Part shown: in pieces, positions 1 to 5,644 of the stretch
Layout of the letters: every line of letters begins with the position of its first letter
Position numbering within the stretch: the stretch's first letter is position 1
From: Rhodobacteraceae bacterium UBA3069
GTDB taxonomy: Bacteria > Pseudomonadota > Alphaproteobacteria > Rhodobacterales > Rhodobacteraceae
Direction: 5' to 3'
Assembly: GCA_002366795.1 (NCBI GenBank)
Contig: DFBX01000009.1
Span: forward strand, 1-5,645
Length of the DNA stretch: 5,645 nucleotides
Notes under the pieces: model-generated
The model's database searches: none
What the model saw: only the letters and a program-made list of their open reading frames with translations
What the model was told of the DNA's origin: nothing
Made by a program: the position numbers and the translations under genes

Positions 1-68
1 GCGGCAAGGGTGTTGTCGTCAACGTCACTGAGGATTTCCTTCAGGCTTTCGCGGGTCGTCGCACTCAT
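1..68 (-). CDS. Unidentified protein, N-terminal fragment (runs off window)
   Basis: The leftward reading frame opens with an ATG at 68-66 and stays open to the window edge, giving 22 residues that begin MSATTRESLKEILSDVDD. A GGAG ribosome-binding site (76-79 on the plus strand) sits 7 nt before the ATG, which supports a real start. The visible piece is acidic and probably helical, with no signal peptide or membrane segment. I do not recognise the family. The start lies 118 bp from a perfect FNR-type box (186-199), and a matching -10 element lies between them, so the gene is probably expressed at low oxygen and divergently from the stress protein at 360. Too little sequence is present to assign a function. 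Confidence 0.6.
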   Translation of the reverse strand, partial: MSATTRESLKEILSDVDDNTLA

Positions 69-157
69 CGAGTTGCTCCATTTGCTGATTTCGCATACCG
101 TGGATCCCATCGCGACAAAACGTCACCAAACCACCAGTGCTCCACCGAATTCCCTGT

Positions 158-199
158 TTTGTACCCCGAATTCGTTTTGCCGCCGTTGATTCAGATCAA
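158..199 (-). promoter_or_regulatory. FNR/Anr/FixK-type box and -10 for the leftward gene
   Basis: The 14-bp sequence TTGATTCAGATCAA at 186-199 is a perfect TTGAT-N4-ATCAA dyad, the consensus for FNR-family oxygen-responsive activators. On the minus strand the hexamer TACAAA (163-158; 4 of 6 to TATAAT) is centred exactly 32 bp from the box centre, as in class II promoters where the box overlaps -35. This predicts transcription starting near 151 with a leader of about 83 nt. In the rightward direction no hexamer at that spacing resembles a -10, so I assign this box to the leftward gene. The box is seen directly; use by an FNR protein is inferred. Confidence 0.8.
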
Positions 200-275
200 T
201 GAAGCAGAACCGGTACCCGACAGACTTGGCACCGCGTTTTCCTCGCGTAACCTCCGATCTGAAACCGATCGGGGC

Positions 276-317
276 TTGATCCTGATCAAAGCGGCGAACC
301 TGTCTGCCTGATAGCCG
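276..317 (+). promoter_or_regulatory. FNR/Anr/FixK-type box and weak extended -10 for the stress gene
   Basis: TTGATCCTGATCAA at 276-289 is a second perfect TTGAT-N4-ATCAA dyad. Its centre is 90 bp from that of the first box. The expected class II -10 position (312-317, TAGCCG) matches TATAAT only at the first two bases. It is preceded by TG at 309-310, which would make it an extended -10. That predicts a start near 324 and a leader of about 36 nt before the ATG at 360. A weak -10 would make transcription strongly dependent on the activator. The box is clear; the -10 assignment is tentative. Confidence 0.75.
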
Positions 318-359
318 GAACGGGAAACGAACGGAGCCGAACACGGCAAGGGGGTCGAA

Positions 360-941
360 ATGACAACGATGGATACGGACAAAGTGGAAAAAATCACCGT
401 CATCAACATACCCGAGGCGGTGGGGGTTTTTGATTCGTTCGAGACATTGCAGGCGGCGTTCTATGACCTGCGAAGTGTGGGTATTCACCATTCCGACATC
501 AGCCTTCTGGCCCGCCAGGAAGTGCTGGAGGAAAAGCTGGGCAGGGCCTATTGGCAGGCCCCGGATCTTGAAGACGACCCCAGAGCGCCTAGAGCCATTT
601 TCGTTTCAGAAGAGGCGATGGGAGAGCTTGAAGGTGCCATAGCGGGCGGATTTTTCTTTGTCGGGTCCTATATTGCCATGGCCGCGATGCTGACACCTGC
701 AAGCACTCTGGCGGCCTCGATTGCAGCCATTGCCATCGGCGGAGGCCCCGTAGCGGTCATCGGTACCCTTCTGGCCCGCCGTGCCGATAAAAGGCACAGG
801 GACTACTACGACAACCAGATCCGGCATGGCGGCATCCTGATGTGGGTGCGCACCCGTGACAAAGAACGCGAGGAACTGGCCGTCAAGATCATGAAAGGGC
901 ATTCAGGACGCGACGTACATGTGCACGGGTGGAGCGAATAG
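360..941 (+). CDS. Stress protein with glycine-rich hydrophobic centre (GSP17M/YflT-like)
   Basis: This 193-residue protein resembles the 'general stress protein 17M'/YflT-like group. Its exact biochemical role is not known to me. Residues 12-52 read as a beta-alpha-beta unit (VFDSFETLQAAF, then GIHHSDISLLA). An acidic segment follows. Residues 93-139 form a hydrophobic, glycine/alanine-rich stretch (GAIAGGFFF, AIGGGP) that could span or dip into a membrane as a helical hairpin. It ends at a basic RRADKRHR patch. Residues 157-191 form a second beta-alpha-beta unit (GGILMWVRTRD, then DVHVHGW), so the globular fold appears split by the hydrophobic insert. The start at 360 is chosen because GGGGG lies 5 nt upstream; the Met at codon 4 has no better site. 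An FNR-type promoter lies just upstream, and bacterioferritin follows 71 bp downstream with no obvious terminator between, so the two may be co-transcribed. Confidence 0.75.
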   Translation: MTTMDTDKVEKITVINIPEAVGVFDSFETLQAAFYDLRSVGIHHSDISLLARQEVLEEKLGRAYWQAPDLEDDPRAPRAIFVSEEAMGELEGAIAGGFFFVGSYIAMAAMLTPASTLAASIAAIAIGGGPVAVIGTLLARRADKRHRDYYDNQIRHGGILMWVRTRDKEREELAVKIMKGHSGRDVHVHGWSE

Positions 942-1012
942 CCTCAATGGTAGCCGGTCAGATGACGAAACTGAAAACTTGATCCGATCACGAAATCCCG
1001 AAAGGAAATCCA

Positions 1013-1492
1013 ATGTCAGACAATTCGCAGACACTAAAGAGCCTGCAACAAGCCATTTCCATGGAACTTGCGGCCGTGAACCAGTACATGCTTCACATGC
1101 TGACTGTCGAGGATTGGGGATTGGACAAATTGGCAGCGAAAATGCGCGCCGAGATGCTTGAAGAGTTGACGCATGCCGAGGAATTCGCGAGGCGGTTGGT
1201 TTTTCTCGGGGGAACTCCCGAATTGAAAGCCGCCAAAACGCCAAGCCGTGCTCAGTCGCTGAAAACGATGTTCGAAACCGATCTTGTGGATGAGAAAGAC
1301 GCAATCAGTTTCTACATCAAGGCCGCCCGCCAGGCCGGTGAGACCGGCGATATAGGAACGCGGAACTTGTTTGAGCGCACTGCACTTGACGAAGAAGGGC
1401 ACATGTCTTGGCTTGAATTGCAGTTGTCGTTGCTCCAACGAATGGGCGATCCGGCTTTTACAGCCATGCAGATTGACCAATCGACTCAGTGA
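1013..1492 (+). CDS. bfr: Bacterioferritin, heme-ligand Met replaced by Leu
   Basis: This 159-residue four-helix iron-storage subunit aligns without gaps through residue 130 to my recollection of E. coli Bfr. The family forms 24-subunit shells that oxidise Fe(II) and store it as ferric mineral in the cytoplasm. All six diiron ferroxidase ligands are present at the standard positions: Glu18, Glu51, His54, Glu94, Glu127 and His130 (DEEGH motif). The conserved Tyr25 is also present. Position 52, the Met that ligates the intersubunit heme in E. coli Bfr, is Leu here (codon TTG, 1166-1168). The subunit alone should therefore not bind heme in the usual way. It may be a heme-free ferritin-like form or one partner of a two-subunit Bfr. 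The start is supported by AAAGGAA at 1001-1007. It lies 71 bp after the stress gene in the same direction and may share its FNR-type promoter; no separate perfect FNR box precedes it. Confidence 0.92.
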   Translation: MSDNSQTLKSLQQAISMELAAVNQYMLHMLTVEDWGLDKLAAKMRAEMLEELTHAEEFARRLVFLGGTPELKAAKTPSRAQSLKTMFETDLVDEKDAISFYIKAARQAGETGDIGTRNLFERTALDEEGHMSWLELQLSLLQRMGDPAFTAMQIDQSTQ

Positions 1493-1567
1493 TTTCGGTT
1501 GCCCCTTGCGCGTTGTCGCCGTCCGGCGTTTCCTGAATTTACGGGCTTTTTGAAAACGCAAATCGAT

Positions 1568-1962
1568 CTACAGATTGAGGGTCACGCGCACCTGATCCAG
1601 TTCGTCGGACATTCTGCTGCGCGCGAAACCAAGTACCTCGCAGAGCTTCAGCATGGTTGTGTCTTCGCGCAGCACGTCGCCGAAGATCTCACCGGTTTTC
1701 CGGTTGCGAGCGTACTTGATGATGCGGCGCTTCATAAGGATTCCGAGGTCGGTCATGTTGTGCCGGATAATAATGGCGAATTCGGCCCTATCGTAGTCAG
1801 GATCGGTTTAAATGCGGACCACGCCGGAATTCTCTGTGGTCCCGGGGATGCCAGGCTCGGTCAGAACTAGGACCATTTCCCGGTCATAGTCGAGTTGGGT
1901 GACCCGGCCATTGCTGTTGTCGATTTCGCTGCGGCTCGCGTAAACGGCCGCTCTTCAGGCGA
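1568..1962 (-). pseudogene. Remnant of Pat-type GNAT acetyltransferase domain
   Basis: The minus strand encodes the C-terminal end of a GNAT domain like the one fused to ADP-forming acetyl-CoA-synthetase-like domains in Pat/YfiQ protein lysine acetyltransferases. Recognisable pieces in one frame are TQLDYDREM, VLVLTEPGIPGTT, GVVRI, DRAEFAIIIR, GEIFGDVLRE and MLKLCEVLGF, ending VRVTLNL before TAG at 1570-1568. Three lesions are visible. A TAA at 1810-1808 follows GVVRI, where the family reads on. About three residues are missing from the acetyl-CoA-binding loop (MTDLGILM where the family has a GxGxxLM type loop). Upstream of about 1905 homology seems to continue in a different frame (SPEERPF, TTAMA), consistent with loss of one base near 1904. 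The large CoA-ligase part is absent. A 62-residue stretch from the ATG at 1756 is open but contains only half the domain, so I do not call it a working gene. The part above 1905 is less certain. Confidence 0.8.
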
Positions 1963-2285
1963 TGGTACAGCGTAGATTTTCGCTGTATTGCGGCGAGGAG
2001 AATTCTGCGAGCGCACGCAGCGAGAAATGAACAGGTCCTGATCGGGCTCTTTTCGGAATTTCGTTGCCAATTGACCTAATGGCCGCTCTTTCGGGAGGCA
2101 GCCGTTGTTGGTTCGGTTGCGAACAGATATTGCTCGCTTTGTCTTTCTTTGGAGACTGCTTCGAACTTGTCTCCCTGCACCTGAATGCCGTCAGTGCAGA
2201 AAATGGCCCACGCGCAGCACCGCCGTGCCGGGGCGGGCGCGGAGTGGAGACGGCAGAGCGGTTGGCGCCACCGTCACCAGGATTT
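1963..2285. other. Gene-free interval between acetyltransferase remnant and fusion gene
   Basis: I recognise no intact gene here. Several frames stay open by chance in this GC-rich DNA. One leftward frame from about 2214 to a TAG at 2078-2076 reads for about 46 codons, but it has no clear start and matches no family I know. An imperfect hairpin (2175-2199) is present without a T-tract. The 10-mer ggccgctctt occurs at 2081-2090 and again at 1946-1955 with some flanking similarity. The stretch lies between a decayed gene and the end of the large leftward gene. It probably holds that gene's 3' flank and degraded sequence. Confidence 0.5.
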
Positions 2286-4961
2286 TCAGAGACCGAACGG
2301 ATAAGTGTCGTCCTCGCCGCTTCCGACCTGTTCGGGCAATGGCACGACGGCGTTGGTATGGTCGAACCAGACGAAACCGTCATATTGCGCCGACAGGATT
2401 GAGTGACTGTAGTGGCTCCAGCGTTCGGTTTCGGGGCGATAAATCACACCGATGTATCGCTCGAGCCGCGGTTCGGCCAAAACCTTGCGCATATCATCGT
2501 TTTCGCCTTTGCGCATATCGAGCAGGAAACGTTCGCCGCCGACTTCGTGGCACAGCGCCTCGTGGCTATCCGGCCGAGACGGGCGCACCGCCTTCACCTC
2601 CATCGGGCCATCCCAATCAGAGGCTGCCGCGACGGTGCCCGAATGCGTGCCAAATCCGATCAGCGCGGCGTTTTCACCCCATTCTTCGCGGCATAGCTGA
2701 CCGATGTTGTGCTCGCCGCGGTTGACACCCATGTCGGTGACGCGCGCGTCGCCGATATGCGAGTTATGCGCCCACACCACCGCCTTTGCATCCGGGCCTG
2801 CATGCTCCAGGCTTTGCTTGAGGGTTTCGAACATGTGCCCGTCGCGCAGATTCCAGCTTTCGTGTGAGCCAAAATACATTACCCGGTAGTAGCGTTCGGC
2901 ATCCTTGACCAAGCGGGCATTCTGGGTGGCGTCGAACAGTGAATCCCCGTCTTTGCGGGCATAGTCGAGCTGTTTGCGGAACAGGTCCACCAGCACCTTG
3001 GCCACGGGATCTTCGCACATGGCATATCCGCGGGTCAGGGCGGCGCGGCCATATGCGGCGGGCTCTTGCGACCACGGTGAGAGACAGCCATAACGATCGC
3101 GCGCCACCATGGCCGCCTGCGGATCGACACGGTCGAGATAGGCAAGCACTTCGGCGATCGAGTTGGACATGCTGTAGAGATCAAGCCCCTGGAAGCGCGC
3201 ACGTTCGTTGGCGGGCAGCTTGGCGTTATGTGCCCTCAGCCAGCCGACGAAATCATCCACCTCCCTGTTGCGCCACATCCAGGTGGGAAAGCGGGTAAAG
3301 GGCGCAACGTTGCGCGTGCGCGCGGGCAGATGGCGGACATGGCGGTCGATCGCTGCGGCATCGGGCCAGTCGGCTTCGACCGCGACAATGTTGAACCCGT
3401 GCCGTTCGATCAGCCGCCGGGTGATGGCGGCACGGGCGCGGTAGAATTCGGAGGTGCCGTGCGATGCCTCACCCAGAAGCACGACACGCGCCTGGCCGAA
3501 GCGGTCGAAGGCGGCGCCAAAAGCGGGGTCTTCGGGGTCGGGCAGCGGTTCAGCGGCGGCGCGCAGGATTTCGACCGGGGTTGCCGGGACTGCGGGTTTC
3601 TTTTTCGCCTTTTCCTTTTCATCGGGCGGCGCAGCGAGCACCGTTTCGGAAGGGACAGAGAGATAATGCTGAAACCATTGACCGGCCATTTCGGTGACGG
3701 TTTCCAATTCGCCGGGGGCTTCGAAAAGATGCCCTGCGCCCGGCACGATCTGCAGAAGTTTTTCGCAATCGAGCTGTGCCAAAGCAGCGCGGTTCAGGTC
3801 CAGCACCTGCGGATCATTGCCGCCGACGATCAACAGGGTGGGTGACTTGACCTCTTTCAGGCGCGGACCGGCCAGGTCGGGCCGCCCGCCGCGCGATACA
3901 ACCGCCGCAATGCGCGGCCCGAGTTCCGCCGCCGCCATGAGAGCCGCGCCGGCGCCGGTGCTGGCGCCGAACAAGCCAAGCGGTAGTTCGGCAAGCTCCG
4001 GTTCGGCTAGGATCCACAGATCGGCTTCGAGAAGACGTTCGGCCAGAAGCGGGATATCGAAGACATTGCGCCGGTCGGCGGCTTCCTGCGGGGTCAGCAG
4101 GTCAAGAAGCAGAGTGGCAAAGCCGAGTTCGTTCAACCGCCTTGCAACAGCATTGTTGCGCGGACTGAGGCGGCTGGAGCCGCTGCCGTGGGCAAAGAGA
4201 ATGATGCCGCGCGGGTTGGGTGGGAGCACCAAGTCGCCAGCGAGCCCCAGCGGCGGGATCGAAACTTCGCGTTGCAGGGTGACTCCTTGCGACTCATCAC
4301 CGAGGACGCTCCAGGCGCGGCGCAGATAACCGATGGTTTCTTCATCGCTGAGCTGATGGAAATCCTGGTAGGCGCCGCCGACACCGCGAAATGCCCGCGC
4401 GGGCAAAAGGCATATCACCTCATCGGCGATTGCGGCCAGCGCGTCGACTTCGGATTCGGGGGCAATGGGAATTGCGGCAACGACCTTTTGTGCACCCTGC
4501 CGGCGCAGAGCGGCAATCGCGGCTTTCATCGTCGCGCCCGTGGCTAGCCCATCATCGACGATGATGGCGGTGTGCCCGGCAGGGGCGATGCGCGGCCGGT
4601 CGCCGAGATAGCGCGCCCGTCGGCGGTGCATTTCGGCAAGCTCGCGGTCACGAGTGCGGGTCAGGTAGGCCTCATCGGCGCCGGAACGCCGCATCACCTC
4701 TTCGTTGATGACCATCTGCGGCGGTTCGCCTTCGACGATTGCCGCAAGGGCCACCTCAGGATTTCCCGGTGCACCGATCTTGCGCACGAGAACCAGATCG
4801 AGCGGAGCGCCCAGCGATTCAGCGACTTCGGCGGCCACGGGCACGCCGCCGCGGGGCAAGGCATAAACAACCGGAGACTCGTAGCTTTTTTGTACCAACT
4901 CGGCAGCCAGCTTTCGGCCTGCATCCTGACGGTCGGTGAAAATCAATGCAGCATTGTTCAT
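2286..4961 (-). CDS. Three-domain fusion: phosphoribosyltransferase, dienelactone-hydrolase-like, erythromycin-esterase-like
   Basis: This 891-residue cytoplasmic protein has no signal peptide. Residues 5-215 form a COG1926-type phosphoribosyltransferase: VRKIGAPGNPE at 59-69, the PRPP loop VDDGLATGAT at 135-144, and the family tail FRGVG...DF..LSDEE at 191-208. Residues 220-435 form an alpha/beta hydrolase of dienelactone hydrolase type: oxyanion region FAHGSGSS, nucleophile Ser334 in GASTG, acid Asp383 (GGND) and His411 (GAGH). A charged Pro/Lys/Glu linker (about 436-462) leads to an erythromycin-esterase-like domain (463-891) with GEASHGT (Glu498, His501), Arg510, Glu529 (VEADW) and WAHNSH (His732, His735). 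These match the spacing of the EreB residues I recall (E43, H46, R55, E74, H285, H288). All three active sites look intact. Substrates are unknown, and macrolide resistance should not be assumed. The start at 4961 is chosen for AAAGGGGG 4 nt upstream; the frame is open to 5246, but the extra 95 codons cross the promoter and read as noncoding. It is transcribed alone from an FNR-type promoter. Confidence 0.9.
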   Translation of the reverse strand: MNNAALIFTDRQDAGRKLAAELVQKSYESPVVYALPRGGVPVAAEVAESLGAPLDLVLVRKIGAPGNPEVALAAIVEGEPPQMVINEEVMRRSGADEAYLTRTRDRELAEMHRRRARYLGDRPRIAPAGHTAIIVDDGLATGATMKAAIAALRRQGAQKVVAAIPIAPESEVDALAAIADEVICLLPARAFRGVGGAYQDFHQLSDEETIGYLRRAWSVLGDESQGVTLQREVSIPPLGLAGDLVLPPNPRGIILFAHGSGSSRLSPRNNAVARRLNELGFATLLLDLLTPQEAADRRNVFDIPLLAERLLEADLWILAEPELAELPLGLFGASTGAGAALMAAAELGPRIAAVVSRGGRPDLAGPRLKEVKSPTLLIVGGNDPQVLDLNRAALAQLDCEKLLQIVPGAGHLFEAPGELETVTEMAGQWFQHYLSVPSETVLAAPPDEKEKAKKKPAVPATPVEILRAAAEPLPDPEDPAFGAAFDRFGQARVVLLGEASHGTSEFYRARAAITRRLIERHGFNIVAVEADWPDAAAIDRHVRHLPARTRNVAPFTRFPTWMWRNREVDDFVGWLRAHNAKLPANERARFQGLDLYSMSNSIAEVLAYLDRVDPQAAMVARDRYGCLSPWSQEPAAYGRAALTRGYAMCEDPVAKVLVDLFRKQLDYARKDGDSLFDATQNARLVKDAERYYRVMYFGSHESWNLRDGHMFETLKQSLEHAGPDAKAVVWAHNSHIGDARVTDMGVNRGEHNIGQLCREEWGENAALIGFGTHSGTVAAASDWDGPMEVKAVRPSRPDSHEALCHEVGGERFLLDMRKGENDDMRKVLAEPRLERYIGVIYRPETERWSHYSHSILSAQYDGFVWFDHTNAVVPLPEQVGSGEDDTYPFGL

Positions 4962-4965
4962 TTTA

Positions 4966-4973
4966 CCCCCTTT
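4966..4973 (-). promoter_or_regulatory. Ribosome-binding site fixing the fusion gene start
   Basis: On the minus strand AAAGGGGG lies 4 nt before the ATG at 4961. No comparable purine-rich site precedes the farther in-frame ATG at 5246-5244. The residues encoded between them (rich in Arg, Ser and Pro) do not resemble any domain and overlap the FNR box and -10. This site therefore decides the start. Confidence 0.75.
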
Positions 4974-5020
4974 AGCGGGGTGTCGACGACCCCCGGGCAT
5001 CAAGTGTTGCGAAACGCTAG

Positions 5021-5062
5021 ATTTTAACGATTCGGCACCGCTGCTGCGTTGATCGAGATCAA
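5021..5062 (-). promoter_or_regulatory. FNR/Anr/FixK-type class II promoter of the fusion gene
   Basis: TTGATCGAGATCAA at 5049-5062 is a perfect TTGAT-N4-ATCAA dyad. On the minus strand TAAAAT (5026-5021; 5 of 6 to TATAAT) is centred 32 bp downstream of the box centre, exactly where a class II FNR-dependent promoter has its -10. Transcription would start near 5014, giving a leader of about 53 nt before the ATG at 4961. This is the best-formed of the three FNR-type promoters in the window. The neighbouring IS sequences stop outside it, so it appears intact. Confidence 0.85.
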
Positions 5063-5164
5063 TTTGAGCGCTGGCGCGGCTTTGACAGGGCATCGCCGAT
5101 GCACGGGGATTCGAGCAAAAGAGCATGGCCGGGCCTAGCCAGGAGTGGGCTGACAGACAGTGGG
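5063..5164. other. Short interval without recognised gene
   Basis: This stretch lies between the FNR-type promoter and the transposase fragment. The reading frame of the fragment continues open leftward through part of it, but the peptide no longer resembles a transposase. The junction between host DNA and the old IS fragment must fall in here, and I cannot place it more closely. Confidence 0.4.
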
Positions 5165-5230
5165 AACACGATGCACGCCGACTTCTGCGTTGAGGCCTTG
5201 AAAGATGCCATCGCCCGGTTCGGCCCGCCC
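5165..5230 (+). pseudogene. IS3-family transposase (orfB) fragment
   Basis: The plus strand reads NTMHADFCVEALKDAIARFG, then PP. This closely matches the stretch of IS3-family orfB integrase-core transposases just before the second catalytic aspartate (family pattern: NTM-ADFCVEAL-EAL-RFG-PEIFNTDQGSQF). The match stops abruptly after the two prolines. The next codon is TAG (5231-5233), and the sequence then becomes the left end of an IS5-family element. The fragment has no start, no catalytic residues and no recognisable upstream part, so it is a relic. The simplest reading is that a later IS5-family insertion cut it; the rest may lie beyond that element. Confidence 0.7.
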
Positions 5231-5274
5231 TAGGGTCAGGATGCATTGATTTTCCAGTTCAGGTCTGATTCACT

Positions 5275-5290
5275 GCTCCAAAATTGGAGC
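5275..5290 (+). repeat. Inverted repeat overlapping the transposase ribosome-binding site
   Basis: gctccaa-aa-ttggagc is a 7-bp inverted repeat with a 2-nt centre, immediately upstream of orfA. Its right arm contains the GGAG ribosome-binding site (5286-5289). It might limit transposase translation from read-through transcripts or act as a protein site. This is an inference, and the tiny loop makes a stable hairpin doubtful. Confidence 0.4.
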
Positions 5291-5296
5291 GGTGAT

Positions 5297-5644
5297 ATGA
5301 GTGATCTTTTCTGGCTGACCGATACGCAGATGGCCCGCCTTGCGCCCTGTTTTCCAAAGCCTCACGGAAAGCCGCGTGTTGACGACAGGCGCGGCCTGAG
5401 TGGAGTAATCTTCATCAATCGCAATGGCTTGCGTTGGCGTGATGCTCCTGCGGAATACGGCCCGCACAAGACCCTATACAGTCGTTGGAAACGCTGGAGC
5501 GAGAAAGGTGTCTTTGCTCGCATGCTGCTCGAACTGGCCGATCAGGGCGGAAGAACTGAAACGCTCATGATTGATGCTACCCACCTGAAAACGCATCGCA
5601 CGGCATCCAGCCTGGGGCTTAAAAAGGGGGGCGTGGACGCCTGA
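5297..5644 (+). CDS. IS5-family (IS427-like) transposase OrfA
   Basis: This 115-residue protein begins MSDLFWLTDTQMARL, a hallmark opening of IS427-group IS5-family transposases. It continues with VDDRRGLSG, NRNGLRWRDAPAEYGPHKT, a YSRWKRW segment and LMIDATHLK, which carries the first catalytic Asp of the DDE triad (Asp98). The frame closes with TGA at 5642-5644, just after a run of five A and six G. In this group a -1 frameshift on such a run fuses OrfA to OrfB, giving the full transposase with the remaining catalytic residues. The start at 5297 is chosen for GGAG at 5286-5289, 7 nt upstream; the frame is open back to 5246, but the extra 17 residues are not family-like. Nothing in the visible part is broken. 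Confidence 0.9.
   Translation: MSDLFWLTDTQMARLAPCFPKPHGKPRVDDRRGLSGVIFINRNGLRWRDAPAEYGPHKTLYSRWKRWSEKGVFARMLLELADQGGRTETLMIDATHLKTHRTASSLGLKKGGVDA

Noticed and set aside
979..990. TTGATCCGATCA upstream of bacterioferritin as a fourth FNR box
   Set aside because: The half-sites are three bases apart instead of four, and the last A of ATCAA is C. It also ends only 22 bp before the ATG, too close for a class II promoter.
1517..1528. CGCC-GTCC-GGCG hairpin after bacterioferritin as a terminator
   Set aside because: The stem is only about 4-5 bp and is followed by just three T residues, so it is too weak to call in GC-rich DNA.
1499..1870. Rightward 123-residue open frame
   Set aside because: It overlaps the acetyltransferase remnant on the opposite strand, matches no family and has no ribosome-binding site; it is a shadow.
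2175..2199. Hairpin ctgcac-c-tga / tca-gtgcag as terminator of the large leftward gene
   Set aside because: It has a bulge, lies about 90 bp past the stop and lacks a T-tract on the minus strand.
1955..2383. Leftward 142-residue open frame
   Set aside because: Its start lies inside the fusion gene's 3' end in another frame, and its composition (Arg, Ser, Pro rich) looks like noncoding GC-rich DNA.
2105..2725. Rightward 206-residue open frame
   Set aside because: It is antisense to the esterase domain, very rich in Arg and Cys, and has no recognisable domain.
3228..3845. Rightward 205-residue open frame antisense to the fusion gene
   Set aside because: It mirrors the codon structure of the real gene on the other strand, with no start signal or family match.
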